Of a stretch of DNA of 64,000 bases, positions 34,354-48,700 are shown piece after piece (the first letter of the stretch is position 1; every line of letters begins with the position of its first letter). The position numbers and the translations under genes were made by a program. The stretch is taken from the NCBI RefSeq assembly GCF_030409335.1, contig NZ_JAUFPN010000183.1, positions 1 to 64,000 on the forward strand, written 5' to 3'. The notes under the pieces were generated by a model that was given only the letters and a program-made list of their open reading frames with translations, had not been told where the DNA came from and did no database searches. The stretch is from Paeniroseomonas aquatica. Its GTDB lineage: Bacteria > Pseudomonadota > Alphaproteobacteria > Acetobacterales > Acetobacteraceae.

Positions 34354-36383
34354 CAGTTTCCTCGGGGCCGGGCTTCGGCGAAGGCATTGATGCGGCGCGC
34401 CACGTCGGGCGCGTCGAGCAGGGTCGCGGCATCGCCGGGCAGGCGGCGGCGCCAGTTCGGATGGCCCTCCACCGTGCCCGGCAGGTTGGGCTGCTCGGGC
34501 AGCGCGAGCGCGTCCTCGAGCGGCAGGATCGCCAGGGCGCAGGCGGCGCTGGCCACCTGGGCGATGGCGGCGTCCACCACGCGCTCGCCCTCGGCCGCGC
34601 CGGGCTCGGGCCCCTGGGCGGTGCCGTTGTCGCGGCAGGCCTGCCACAGGGCGCTGCGGTCCCTGGCGCGGCGGGCCTTCTCCTCCTCGACCGTCGCCGC
34701 ATCCGGAAACAGCGAGAGCCGGTCGCGCCAGCCGATGTCGAGGCCACGCCACCAGCCGACCACCGTCGGCAGGTCATGCGTCGTGGTCATCGCCGCGGCA
34801 TCGGGCGTCCAGCCGTGCGGCGGGCGGAAGCCGCCGTTCTGCTCCTGCTCGAACCACAGCACGCGCATGCCGAGGATGCCGGCGGTCGCCATCTGGTCGT
34901 GGAAGCCCTCCGGCAGGGTGCCGAGGTCCTCGCCGATGACGATGGCCCGGTGGCGATGGGACTCGAGCGCCAGCAGCCGCAGCAGGTCCGGCATCGGATA
35001 GCGGAGGTAGGCGCCCTCCGCGGCCCCCATGCCCTCCGGCACCACCCAGAGCCGGGCGAGGCCCATGGCATGGTCGACCCGCACGCCGCCGGAATGGCGG
35101 AAGGCCGAGCGCAGCAGCTCGCGGAAGGCGCCGAAGCCGCCCGCCCGCATCTCCAGCGGCGAGAAGGCGGTCAGCCCCCAATCCTGGCCGAGCGGGGAGA
35201 AGATGTCCGGCGGCGCGCCGACGGTGACGCCGGGCAGGATCTCCCGCTGGCGGGACCAGGCATGGCTGCCGCCGCCGTCGGTGCCGACCGCGAGGTCGGT
35301 GATGAGGCCGACCGGCATCCCGGCCTCCCGCGCCGCCTGCTGCGCCGCGCCGCGCGAGGCGTCGGTCAGCCACTGGCAGAAGGCGTGGAAGGCGACCTCG
35401 GGGGCGTGGTCGCGGGCGAAGCGCTGCACGCCCGGGCTCTGCGGCGTGCGGTATTCCTCCGGCCACTGGCGCCAGTGCCAGAGGCCGGGATCGCCGCCGT
35501 AGAGATGCGCATGCAGCGCCTCGAAGCGGGCGTGGTCCTCGAGCGCCGGGCCGGCCTCGCTGCGGAACTCGACGAAGCCGAGATGGTCGGCATGGTCGCG
35601 GAACAGGCGCCGCAGCCGGGCCAGCTTGCGGACGGTCGCCGCCGGCCAGTCGATCAGCTCGCCGTCATCCTCGTGCTGCGCCGCCTGGACGCCGAGCGCC
35701 ACGGCGGGGTCGGCATGCAGCACGTTCAGCATGATGCGGGAGGAGGGCGAATAGGGCCCGTACTTGTTCGGGTCGGCGGCGAAGAGCGCATGCGCCGGGC
35801 TGACGGCCAGCGCGGTCGCACCGCGCCGGCCCGCGGCCCGGGCCAGGTCGGCGACGCCGCCGAAGTCGCCGATGCCGTCGTCGCCCCGGCGCCGCAGCGA
35901 GTAGATCTGCGCCGCCAGCGCCCAGGCGGCGCCGCCGCGATGCACCTCGGCGCCGAGGTCGTTGAGGGTGACGCAGCGCCGCGGCGCGGCGGCGATGGTG
36001 GTATGGCCCTCATCGAGCGTCAGCCGGTGGTAGCCCGGCGTCGAGACCGCGGGCAGCCGCGCCTCGCGGTTCCAGCCCTCCTCGAGGTGGCCCTCGATGC
36101 GGTCGCCGCCCTCGATGTCGAGCCGGTAGCGGTGCCCGGGCGAGGCGCCGGGGATGGCGACGCCATCGGGGCCGATGGTCATGGTCAGCAGCGGCGGCAG
36201 CCGGTCGTCCAGCCGCAGCAGCAGCGACCGCGCCGCGTCGACCTCGGCCGGCAGCCCCTGCGCCGCCAGCACCGCGCGCAGCGTATCGATTCCAACGTGG
36301 TGCACTTCCCCATGGACGTCGCGCCAGTCGGTGGCGATGCCGGCCGTTTCGGCCAGCCCGCGCAATGCCTCGTCCGAACTCAT
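34353..36383 (-). CDS. malQ: 4-alpha-glucanotransferase (amylomaltase, GH77)
   Basis: 676 aa. An N-terminal beta-rich domain (about 1-140) precedes the GH77 barrel with PAHALFAADPNKYGPYSPSSR (196-216), nucleophile D437 in GVRVDHAMGL, acid/base E485 in IGEDLGTLP and TTHDLPT. It disproportionates maltodextrins, so short chains released by GlgX or TreZ can be lengthened for TreY or GlgB. It overlaps treZ by 4 bp and treY by 1 bp. The start at 36383 is the Met within that overlap. Confidence 0.94.
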   Translation of the reverse strand: MSSDEALRGLAETAGIATDWRDVHGEVHHVGIDTLRAVLAAQGLPAEVDAARSLLLRLDDRLPPLLTMTIGPDGVAIPGASPGHRYRLDIEGGDRIEGHLEEGWNREARLPAVSTPGYHRLTLDEGHTTIAAAPRRCVTLNDLGAEVHRGGAAWALAAQIYSLRRRGDDGIGDFGGVADLARAAGRRGATALAVSPAHALFAADPNKYGPYSPSSRIMLNVLHADPAVALGVQAAQHEDDGELIDWPAATVRKLARLRRLFRDHADHLGFVEFRSEAGPALEDHARFEALHAHLYGGDPGLWHWRQWPEEYRTPQSPGVQRFARDHAPEVAFHAFCQWLTDASRGAAQQAAREAGMPVGLITDLAVGTDGGGSHAWSRQREILPGVTVGAPPDIFSPLGQDWGLTAFSPLEMRAGGFGAFRELLRSAFRHSGGVRVDHAMGLARLWVVPEGMGAAEGAYLRYPMPDLLRLLALESHRHRAIVIGEDLGTLPEGFHDQMATAGILGMRVLWFEQEQNGGFRPPHGWTPDAAAMTTTHDLPTVVGWWRGLDIGWRDRLSLFPDAATVEEEKARRARDRSALWQACRDNGTAQGPEPGAAEGERVVDAAIAQVASAACALAILPLEDALALPEQPNLPGTVEGHPNWRRRLPGDAATLLDAPDVARRINAFAEARPRGN

Positions 36384-38194
36384 CCCGGCCCCTTCATCAT
36401 CGGCCCGTCCTCGACACCGGGCGCAGTGGCCGGGGCGATCAGGGCAATGGTGCAACGCGCCGGCAGCGAACCGGTGCCCAGCGCACCGGCGGCACCGGCC
36501 AGGCTTTCGAAGATCATCTCGCCCTCGGCCGTTGCCGCAACGGCCTCGGCACCGAGGTTGCAGGCGATGGCCAGCACGCTGCCGTCGCCGAGCCGCCAGC
36601 GGGCCAGCACCGCCGCCTCGCCGATGGCATGGGCGCCGAGCGACGCCGACCCGGGGAGGTGCGGGATGATGCGCGCATGGCGCAGCGCCAGCAGCCGGCG
36701 GTGCAGGGCGAGGATGGCATCATGCGGCGGCCGCGCCGCCTCACCTGGGTCGGCGATGGAGGCGGTGAAGGTGGTCGCTGCATTCGGGTCGGGAATGCGC
36801 GCGCGCCGCTCCGGGTCCTGGAAGGCGGCGAATTTGGCGAATTCCTTCCGCCTGCCGTCACGGACCAGCGGGGCGAGTTCGTCGTTGTGGTCGGTGAAGA
36901 ACAGGAAGGGTGCCGTCGCGCCCCACTCCTCCCCCATGAAGAGCATCGGGATCTGCGGCGAGAGCAGCAGCAGCGCGGTCGCCGCCGCCAGCGCATCGGG
37001 GTCGGCCAGCGCCGCCAGCCGCTCGCCGAAGGCGCGGTTGCCGACCTGGTCGTGGTTCTGCAGGAAGAGCACGAAGGCGGTCGGCGGCAGGTGCCCCGAG
37101 GGCTCGCCGCGCGGCGCGCCGAGGTGCGGCGACTGCTGGCCCTGGAACAGGAAGCCCTGGGCCAGCACGGTCGCCAGCTTCTCGGCGCCCTGGCCGGCGA
37201 AATCCTCGTAGTAGCCCTCGCGCTCACCGGTCAGCAGCGGGTGCAGGACGTTGTGGCCGTCGTCGTTCCACTGCGCGTCGAAGCCGCCGACCGGGCGGAG
37301 GTGCCGGGCCGCGTTCTCCTCGTTCTCCAGCACCAAGTGGACGTGGCGGTCGGTGATGCTGCCGCGGACCCGGCGGGCCAGGGTGTCGAGCCAGGCCGAT
37401 TCGGCGATGGCGTGCACCGCGTCGAAGCGCAGCCCGTCGATGCGGTACTCCTGCAGCCAGAAGAGCGCGTTCTCCTCGAAGTAGTCGCGCACCGCGGCCT
37501 GGCGGAAGTCGATGGCGGCGCCCCAGGGGGTATGCACACCCTCGTTGAAGAAGCGCTTGGCATAGGCATGCAGGTAGGCTCCGTCGGGGCCGAAATGGTT
37601 GTAGACCACGTCGAGGAAGACCATGAGCCCGAGGCCATGCGCCGCATCGACCAGCGACTTCAGCTCCTCGGGCGTGCCGAAGGCGGTGTCCGGCGCATAG
37701 GGCAGCACGCCGTCGTAGCCCCAGTTGTGCGCGCCCGGGAAGTCCGCGATCGGCATCAGCTCGATGGCGGTGACGCCGAGGTCGCGCAGCCGTGGCAGCG
37801 CCGCCTCCACCCCGGTGAAGCCGCCCATGGCGCCGACATGCACTTCGTACAGCACCGTCTCGTGCCAGGGCCGGCCGGCCCAGTCCGCGTGCCGCCAGGC
37901 GAAGGCGCGCGGGTCGACCACGACCGAGGGGTCGCTGACGTCGCCCGCCTGCAGCCGCGAGGCCGGGTCGGGCACCGCGAGGTCGGGCGAGACGCGGAAG
38001 CGGTAGCGCGCCCCGGCGCCGACCGGGGCCTCGAGGCCGAACCAGCCGTCGCCTTCGGGCTGCATCGGCCGCGGCGCCTCGCCCTCCACCTCCAGCCCGA
38101 CGGCGTCGCAATCCGGCGCCCAGAGCCGGAAGCGGGTGCGGTCCGGGGCCAGCAGGGTGGCGCCCCAACGGGTGTCCTGCGCGAAGCGGGTCAT
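36380..38194 (-). CDS. treZ: malto-oligosyltrehalose trehalohydrolase
   Basis: 604 aa, usual length. N-terminal CBM48-like domain (about 1-100), then the GH13 barrel with YNHFGPDGAYL (198-208), nucleophile D258 in GLRFDAVHAI and acid/base E290 in LVLENEEN. It releases trehalose from the maltooligosyl-trehalose made by TreY. Four-bp overlaps with glgX upstream and malQ downstream place it in the coupled operon. Confidence 0.95.
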   Translation of the reverse strand: MTRFAQDTRWGATLLAPDRTRFRLWAPDCDAVGLEVEGEAPRPMQPEGDGWFGLEAPVGAGARYRFRVSPDLAVPDPASRLQAGDVSDPSVVVDPRAFAWRHADWAGRPWHETVLYEVHVGAMGGFTGVEAALPRLRDLGVTAIELMPIADFPGAHNWGYDGVLPYAPDTAFGTPEELKSLVDAAHGLGLMVFLDVVYNHFGPDGAYLHAYAKRFFNEGVHTPWGAAIDFRQAAVRDYFEENALFWLQEYRIDGLRFDAVHAIAESAWLDTLARRVRGSITDRHVHLVLENEENAARHLRPVGGFDAQWNDDGHNVLHPLLTGEREGYYEDFAGQGAEKLATVLAQGFLFQGQQSPHLGAPRGEPSGHLPPTAFVLFLQNHDQVGNRAFGERLAALADPDALAAATALLLLSPQIPMLFMGEEWGATAPFLFFTDHNDELAPLVRDGRRKEFAKFAAFQDPERRARIPDPNAATTFTASIADPGEAARPPHDAILALHRRLLALRHARIIPHLPGSASLGAHAIGEAAVLARWRLGDGSVLAIACNLGAEAVAATAEGEMIFESLAGAAGALGTGSLPARCTIALIAPATAPGVEDGPMMKGPG

Positions 38195-40293
38195 GCCGGC
38201 AACCGCACGGCCAGCAGCAGCACGGAATGCGCGCCCACGGTCACCGATGTGCCGGAAACAGGATATTCTTCCACTTCAGGCTCCGCCGAATCGAGCACCA
38301 CCGACCAGTCGAACGCGGGCGGCGGCAGGTTGAAGGTATGGGCCGCGCCATCGGCGTTCAGCAGCAGCAGCGTCGCATCGACGCTGCCATCCGCCGCCGC
38401 CGTGGCCCGGCGCAGTGTGAGCGTGCGGGCCTCGGGCTCGTTCCAGGCATCCGGCGTCATCGTCTGGCCATGCTGGTCGAACCAGGCGATGTCGCTGAGG
38501 CCGGGCCGCACCTCGGCGCCGCCATGCAGGAAGACCGCCGGCCGCAGCGGCGGCAGGCGGTGGCGGAGCGCGATCATCCGGGCGGTGAAGCGCTGCAGCA
38601 GCTGCGCCTCCGGCCCCGCCGCCCGCGCCCAGTCCACCCAGCTGATGTCGTTGTCCTGGCAATAGGCGTTGTTGTTGCCGCGCTGGGTGCGGGCCATCTC
38701 GTCGCCGCCGAGCAGCATCGGCGTCCCGGCCGAGGCGAAGAGGGTGGCGAGCATGGCCCGGGTCACCGCCGCGCGGGTGGCGTTGACCGCCGCGTCGTCG
38801 GTCTCGCCCTCGACCCCCCAGTTGTTGCTGTGGTTGTCGGCGTGGCCGTCGCGGTTGTCCTCGCCATTGGCGGCGTTGTGGCGCTGCTCGTAGGCGTTGG
38901 TGTCGTGCAGCGTGTAGCCGTCGTGGCTGGCCACGAAATTCACGCTGGCCCAGGGGCGGCGCCGGCGGCGGTCGAAGAGCTCGGCCGAGCCGGTCAGCCG
39001 CGCCGCCAGGTCGCTGCGCATGCCGCTGTCGCCGCGCCAGAAGCGGCGGACGCCGTCGCGGTAGCGGTCGTTCCATTCGGCGAAGCCGGGCGGGTGGTTG
39101 CCGACCTGGTAGCCGCCGGGGCCGAGGTCCCAGGGCTCCGAGATCAGCTTCACCCGGGACAGCACCGGGTCCTGGCGGATGGCGTCGAAGAAGCCGCTGC
39201 CCTGGTCGAAGCCGCCGGGCTCGCGGCCGAGGATGGTGCCGAGGTCGAAGCGGAAGCCGTCGACGTGGTACTGCTCGACCCAGTAGCGCAGGCTGTCCAT
39301 GACCATCTGCAGGACGCGGGGATGGCTGATGTTCAGCGTGTTGCCGGTGCCGGTGTCGTTGATGTGGTGGCGCTCCTCCCCCGGCATGAGCCGGTAGTAG
39401 GAGGCATTGTCGAAGCCGCGCCAGGACAACGTCGGCCCCATCTCGCTGCCCTCGCAGGTGTGGTTGTAGACCACGTCGAGGATCACCTCGATGCCCGCCG
39501 CGTGCAGCCGGCGCACCGCCACCTTCAGCTCGTTCCGCATCCAGGGCTCGATGAGGTAGCGCGGCTCGGGGGCGAAGAAGCCGAGGCTGGAATAGCCCCA
39601 GTAGTTCCTGAGGCCCTTCGAGACCAGGAAGCGGTCCTGCAGGTAGGCGTGGATCGGCAGCAGCTCGATCGCGGTGACGCCCAGCGTCTGCAGGTGGTCG
39701 ACCACCCGGGGGTCGGCCAGGGCGGCGAAGGTGCCGCGCTCGCGCGGGGCGATGTCCTGGCGCAGCATGGTCAGGCCGCGGACATGCGCCTCGTAGATTA
39801 CGGTGCGGTCCCAGGGCACGCAGGGCGCCCGGTCGTCGCCCCAGTGGAAGCTGTCGTCGACCACGACGGATTTCGGCATGGCCGGGGCGCTGTCCCGCCG
39901 GTCGAAGGTCAGGTCGGCGCGGCCGGCGCCGACGCGGTAGCCGAACAGCACGTCGGACCAGCGCACCTCGCCCGAGAGCTGCCGCGCATAGGGATCGAGC
40001 AGCAGCTTGTGCGGGTTGAAGCGATGGCCGTGGCGCGGCTCGTAGGGGCCATAGACGCGGTAGCCGTAGAGCTGGCCCGGCCGCGCCTCCGGCAGGTAGC
40101 CGTGCCAGACCTCGTCGGTGCATTCCGGCATCGGCAGCCGGGCAATCTCGCGCCGCCCGGCCGCATCGAAGAGGCACAGCTCGATGCGCTCGGCATGCGC
40201 CGAGAACACCGCGAAATTGACCCCGAGGCCATCCCAATTCGCGCCCAAGGTGGCCGAGCGGCCGGGCAGCAGACGCGTCGGGACAGGCGGCAT
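38191..40293 (-). CDS. glgX: glycogen debranching enzyme (isoamylase type)
   Basis: 700 aa. CBM48 domain (about 10-130) then a GH13 barrel with DVVYNHTCEGSEMGPTLS (273-290), nucleophile D350 in VDGFRFDLGTILGRE and acid/base E386 in LISEPWDLG. It hydrolyses alpha-1,6 branches and so exposes linear chains for TreY and MalQ. One base separates it from the glgB stop, and it overlaps treZ by 4 bp. The glgX-treZ order next to TreY is typical of trehalose-forming gene sets. Confidence 0.95.
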   Translation of the reverse strand: MPPVPTRLLPGRSATLGANWDGLGVNFAVFSAHAERIELCLFDAAGRREIARLPMPECTDEVWHGYLPEARPGQLYGYRVYGPYEPRHGHRFNPHKLLLDPYARQLSGEVRWSDVLFGYRVGAGRADLTFDRRDSAPAMPKSVVVDDSFHWGDDRAPCVPWDRTVIYEAHVRGLTMLRQDIAPRERGTFAALADPRVVDHLQTLGVTAIELLPIHAYLQDRFLVSKGLRNYWGYSSLGFFAPEPRYLIEPWMRNELKVAVRRLHAAGIEVILDVVYNHTCEGSEMGPTLSWRGFDNASYYRLMPGEERHHINDTGTGNTLNISHPRVLQMVMDSLRYWVEQYHVDGFRFDLGTILGREPGGFDQGSGFFDAIRQDPVLSRVKLISEPWDLGPGGYQVGNHPPGFAEWNDRYRDGVRRFWRGDSGMRSDLAARLTGSAELFDRRRRRPWASVNFVASHDGYTLHDTNAYEQRHNAANGEDNRDGHADNHSNNWGVEGETDDAAVNATRAAVTRAMLATLFASAGTPMLLGGDEMARTQRGNNNAYCQDNDISWVDWARAAGPEAQLLQRFTARMIALRHRLPPLRPAVFLHGGAEVRPGLSDIAWFDQHGQTMTPDAWNEPEARTLTLRRATAAADGSVDATLLLLNADGAAHTFNLPPPAFDWSVVLDSAEPEVEEYPVSGTSVTVGAHSVLLLAVRLPA

Positions 40294-40294
40294 G

Positions 40295-42447
40295 TTACCC
40301 TTGTGGCGTGAGGATCAGCACCGCAAGCGGTGGCAGCAGCAGCGAGAGGCTCTGCGCGAAGCCATGGCTCGCAATCGCGTCAGCCGCTACCGAACCACCG
40401 TTCCCGCTGTTTGTTCCACCGTAGGCCGCCCCATCGGAGTTCACGACTTCGTGCCAGGCGCCGCCGTTGGGAACGCCGATCCGGTAGCCCGGCCGCGGCA
40501 TCGGGGTGAGGTTGCAGACCACCAGCGCCGGCGCATCCCCCGGCCCGCCGAAGCGCAGGTAGGCGAAGACGCTGCGGGCGCTGTCGTCGCCGACCACCCA
40601 CTGGAAGCCCTCCGGCGTGGCATCGCCCCGGTGCAGCGCCGGGATGCCGCGGTAGGCGCCGTTCAGGTCGTGCACCAGCTGCTGCATGCCGCGGTGGCGC
40701 GGATCGTCGAGCAGCGCCCAGGACACCGTCCCGTCGTGGTTCCATTCCTCCGGCTGGGCGATCTCGATGCCCATGAAGACCAGCTTGCGGCCGGGATGGC
40801 TCCACATGAAGGCGAGGTAGGCCCGCAGGTTGGCGTATTTCTGCCAGTCGTCGCCGGGCATCTTCCCGAGCAGCGAGCCCTTGCCATAGACCACCTCGTC
40901 ATGGCTGAGCGGCAGGACGAACTGCTCGCTCCAGGCATAGACCAGGCCGAAGGTGAGCTGGCCGTGGTGGTACTGGCGGTGGATGGGATCCTGCTCGATA
41001 TAGGCCAGGGTGTCGTGCATCCAGCCCATGTTCCACTTGTAGGAGAAGCCGAGGCCCCCCTCGGGCACGGGCCGGGTGACGCCGGGCCAGGCGGTGCTCT
41101 CCTCCGCCACCACCATCGCCCCCGGGCAGCGTTCCCCGACGACGGTGTTCAGCTCCTTCAGGAAGGCGACGGCCTCGAGGTTCTCCCGGCCGCCGTAGCG
41201 GTTCGGGATCCACTCGCCGGCCGGGCGGGAGTAGTCGCGGTAGAGCATCGAGGCGACGGCATCGACCCGCAGCCCGTCGACGTGGAAATGCTCCAGCCAG
41301 AACATGGCGCCGGCCAGCAGGAAGCCGCGCACCTCGTTGCGGCCGAAGTTGTAGATGGCGGTGTTCCAGTCGAGGTGGAAGCCCTCCCGCGGGTCGGCAT
41401 GCTCGTAGAGCGCGGTGCCGTCGAAGCGGTAGAGCCCGTGCGCGTCGGTCGGGAAATGCGCCGGCACCCAGTCGAGGATGACGCCGATGCCGGCGGCATG
41501 CGCCCGGTCGACGAAGCGGGCGAAGCCGGCCGGCGAGCCGAAGCGGGCGCTCGGCGCGAACTGGCCGAGCGGCTGGTAGCCCCAGGAGCCGCCGAAGGGA
41601 TGCTCCATGATCGGCATGAATTCGAGATGGGTGAAGCCCAGGCCCTGCACGTAGGGGATCAGCCGGTCCGCCAGGCGGTCCCAGTCCGGCGCCTCGCCGG
41701 TCGCATCCCGCCACCAGGACCCCGCATGCACCTCGTAGATGGACATCGGCGCATCCGGCGCATGCCGGGCGACGCGCCCGGCCATCCAGGCCTCGTCGCT
41801 CCAGGGGAAGGGCGTGGGGTCGGCGATGCGGGAGGCGGTCGCGGGCGGCAGCTCGGTGGCCAGCGCCAGGGGGTCCGCCTTCAGCGGCAGCGTGCCGCCG
41901 TCGGGGCCGACCAGCTCGTACTTGTAGGCCATCCCCGGGCGCAGGCCGGGGATGAACAGCTCCCAGACGCCGGCCTCGCGCCGCGCCCGCATCGGGTGGC
42001 GGCGGCCGTCCCAGTTGTTGAAGCCGCCGACCACCGAGACCCGCCGCGCATTCGGCGCCCAGAGGGCGAAGCGCACGCCGGCGACGCCGTCGACCGCCAT
42101 GGCCTGCGCCCCGAAGACCTTGGCCAGCTCGAAGTGCCGGCCCTCGGCGAAGAGATGCAGGTCGAGCGGGCCGAGCAGCAGGCCGAAGCTGTAGGGATCC
42201 TCCGTCTCCTGCACCGAGCCGGGCCAGTCGATGCGCAGGCGATAGGGCACCTGGCGCGAGACCCGCCCGGCGAAGAGCCCGCCGCTGTGGATCTGCTCCA
42301 GCCCGCCGATCACCTCGCCGCTGTCGCGCGCCAGCACCGTCACGGCGCGGGCGCCGGGCTGCAGGGTGCGGATCTCCCCGCCATGCGGGCCGAGGATGGC
42401 GAAGGGGTCGCCGTGCTGCCCGGCGACGAGGGCTTCCATGCCGTCGA

Positions 42448-42451
<4 letters not shown>
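40295..42451 (-). CDS. glgB: 1,4-alpha-glucan branching enzyme
   Basis: 718 aa, full length with N1 and CBM48 N-terminal domains (about 1-220). The catalytic domain has nucleophile D397 in [14 protein letters not shown] and acid/base E450 in [11 protein letters not shown], plus the branching-enzyme-specific [10 protein letters not shown] (284-292). It introduces alpha-1,6 branches into the alpha-1,4-glucan made by GlgE. Its ATG overlaps the treS-mak stop by 4 bp. In actinobacteria glgB is also paired with glgE, which supports a GlgE-pathway role. Confidence 0.95.
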
Positions 42452-45699
<3,248 letters not shown>

Positions 45700-45700
45700 G

Positions 45701-48700
45701 TCAGTGCCTCCCCGCCGGGCGCACGCGCCAGATGCCGAAGGGCAGCTCCGCCGGGTCGAGCCGGATCTGCTGGGTCTTGCCCTGCCAGGTGAAGCGGCTG
45801 CCGCGCATCAGGTCCTCGGCCTCCAGCGCCCCGCTGTCGGGCAAATCCCATTCCCACAAGGGCAGCTCGACCGTCGCGGCCTGCGCCGCCCTGGGGTCCA
45901 GGCTGACCGCGACCAGCAGGACGTTGCTGCGGTCCGGGCTTTCCTTGCGGTACCAGAGCACCTGATCGTTGGAGGCGTTGTGGAAGGCAAGGCCCAGGTG
46001 GCTCTGCAGGGCGGGGTTGGCGCGACGGATGGCGTTCAGGCGGGTGATCTCCTCGACGATGTCGCCCGGGGCCCGATCGGGCCAGGCGCGCAGCTGGTAC
46101 TTCTCGGAATCCAGGAATTCCTCCTTGCCGGGGATGGCGCGGGCCTCGCAGAGCTCGAAGCCCTGGGTCATGCCCCAGAGGCCCGAGAGCGTGGTCGCCA
46201 GCGCGGCGCGGATCAGGAAGCCGGGGCGGCCGGAGTTCTGCAGGAAGGGCGGGTTGATGTCAGGCGTGTTGACGAAGAAATGCGGCCGGAAGAAATCCTT
46301 GGGCGCCGTCGTGGTCAGCTCCGTCAGGTATTCCTCGATCTCCGCCTTCTCGTTGCGCCAGGTGAAGTAGGTATAGGACTGGCCGAAGCCGCTTTTCGCC
46401 AGGCGGTACATCACCTTCGGCCGGGTGAAGGCCTCGGCGAGGAAGACGGCATCCGGGTGCTGGGCACGGATCTCGGCGATCAGCCATTCCCAGAAGGGGA
46501 AGGGCTTGGTGTGCGGGTTATCCACGCGGAACAGCCGCACCCCCTCCTCGCACCAGAAGCGTACCACATCCCGCAGCGCGATCCAAAGGTCGGGCACCGC
46601 GCCCGGCTTGTAGAAGTCGACGTTGACGATGTCCTCGTACTTCTTCGGCGGATTCTCGGCGTAGCGGATGGTGCCGTCCGGCCGCCAGTCGAACCAGTCC
46701 TTGTGCTCGCGCAGCCAGGGATGGTCCGGGCTGCACTGGATGGCGAAGTCGAGCGCCAGCTCCAGCCCCTGCCCGGCCGCGGCCGCGACCAGCCGGCGGA
46801 AATCCTCGAGCGTGCCGAGTTCCGGATGGATGGCGTCATGGCCGCCCGCCTCGGAGCCGATGGCATAGGGGCTGCCGGGATCGTCCGGCCCCGGCGTCAG
46901 GCTGTTGTTGCGGCCCTTGCGGTTCTTCAGCCCGATCGGGTGGATCGGCGGGAAGTACAGCACGTCGAAGCCCATGCGCCGGATCCGCGGCAGCTGGCGG
47001 ATGACGTCGTCGAAGGTGCCGTGCCTGGCCGGGTCGGCCGCCTGGCTGCGGGGAAACAGCTCGTACCAGCTGGCGAAGCCGGCGCCGGTGCGCTCAGCCT
47101 CGACCGGGATCTCGGCGCTGCGGGCGCGGAAGGGGCGCGGGTCGGCGGCGGCCATCAGCGTGGCGGTCTGCGGCGCCAGCAGCAGCGACAGCCGCTCCTC
47201 CTCCGATCCGGCGGCGATGCGGGCGGCCAGCTCGGCCAGCGTCGGGCCGGCGCCGGCGACCAGCTGGCGGCCTTCCTCCAGCTCCAGCGCGATGGGCACC
47301 CTGGCCTTGTGCTTCTTCTCCAGCTCGTCGCGGAAGGTGGCGAAGGCGTCGCGCCAGGTCTCGACGGCGAAGAAGTACCGGCCCATCCGCTCCAGCGGGA
47401 AGCTGGCGGCCCAGCGGTCGTTGCCGAGCGGCCGCAGCCGCAGCTCCTGCCAGGTATCCTCGTCGGCGGCGCGCCAGAGCAGCACGGCGCCCAGCTTGTC
47501 GTGGCCGTCGCAGATCAGGTCGCAGCCGACCTGGACGATCTCGCCGACCGTCCGCTTCACCGGGAAGCGGCCGTCGTCGACCATCGGGTCGATCGCCTCG
47601 ATCCCGATGCGCGGCGCCGCCGCGGCGGCCCGGGCACCGGCATCGCCGGCCGGCTCCGCCAGGCGGATCGGCGCCGGCGGCGCGGCCTCGAGCAGGCGCA
47701 CCTCGCCGGGCTGCAGCAGCAGCGCGGCGCCGGGCGCCAGGGCGCCGCCGGAATCCGGCAGGGCGGGGGTGAAACGGGTGAAGGCCCCGCCGGCGCCCGG
47801 CAGCAGCGCGGTCGCATCGGCGGTCGCGGTGCGGTGCAGGTCGGCATTGGCCAGCACCAGGGTGGCGGCCCGGGCATGGCGGGCATCGCCGCCCTCGCAG
47901 CGCAGCAGGGCGACCACCGGGGCGCCCGGGCCGCTCAGCGGGCGCAGCTCGGCCGCGCCCATTCGCCGGTCAGCCAGCGCCGCATTGGCGCCGCGGATGG
48001 CGGCCGAGAGGTCGTAGGGCGCATGGGTGACCAGCCAGTCCCAGTCGGCCGGCTTGTCCCGTGCCGGATCCAGCGGCCGCCGGCTGCCGTATTCGAAGCC
48101 CATCGGCACCAGCATCCCGGCGCCGATTCCGGCGGCGAGGCGGAGGTGGCGGCGGGCGAAGGCCTCGGCGAGGCCGGGGTCGATCGCCGGGTCGGGGTCC
48201 TGCGCCGAAAGCCGGCGGCCGAAGGGCGCCTCCAGCGTGGCGATGGCCGGGGCGAGGCTGGCAAGCCGCGCCGCCTCCTCCACCAGCCAGTCCGCCCGCA
48301 GATCCCACCAGGCGAGGCTGTCGAAGACCGCGGCGAAGCCGGCGCCGGCCAGGCCCGGCAGGGCATCGGCGGGCAGGCCGGCGGTCCAGGCGAGGAAGCG
48401 GGCCCCGGGCGCGGCCTCGATGAGCTGCCGCCAGATCGCGGCCGGCAGCCGGGCCGGCGCGTCGCAGCGGAAGCCGGCGACGCCGGCGGCGGCGAAGCGG
48501 GCCAGCCGCGGCGCCCAGTACTGCGTCAGCGCGGCGGCGCTGCCCGGCTCGTCCCAGCGGGCGGCGCGGGTGTTGCGGTCGGGCGGCTCCCGCCGCGGGT
48601 CGGGCAGGCCGGCGGCCTGTTCCGGAGCGAACCAGCCGGGCTGCTCGGCGGCCAGGCGGCCATCGGCCGCCACCCGGTCCAGCACCAGGTCGACATAGAG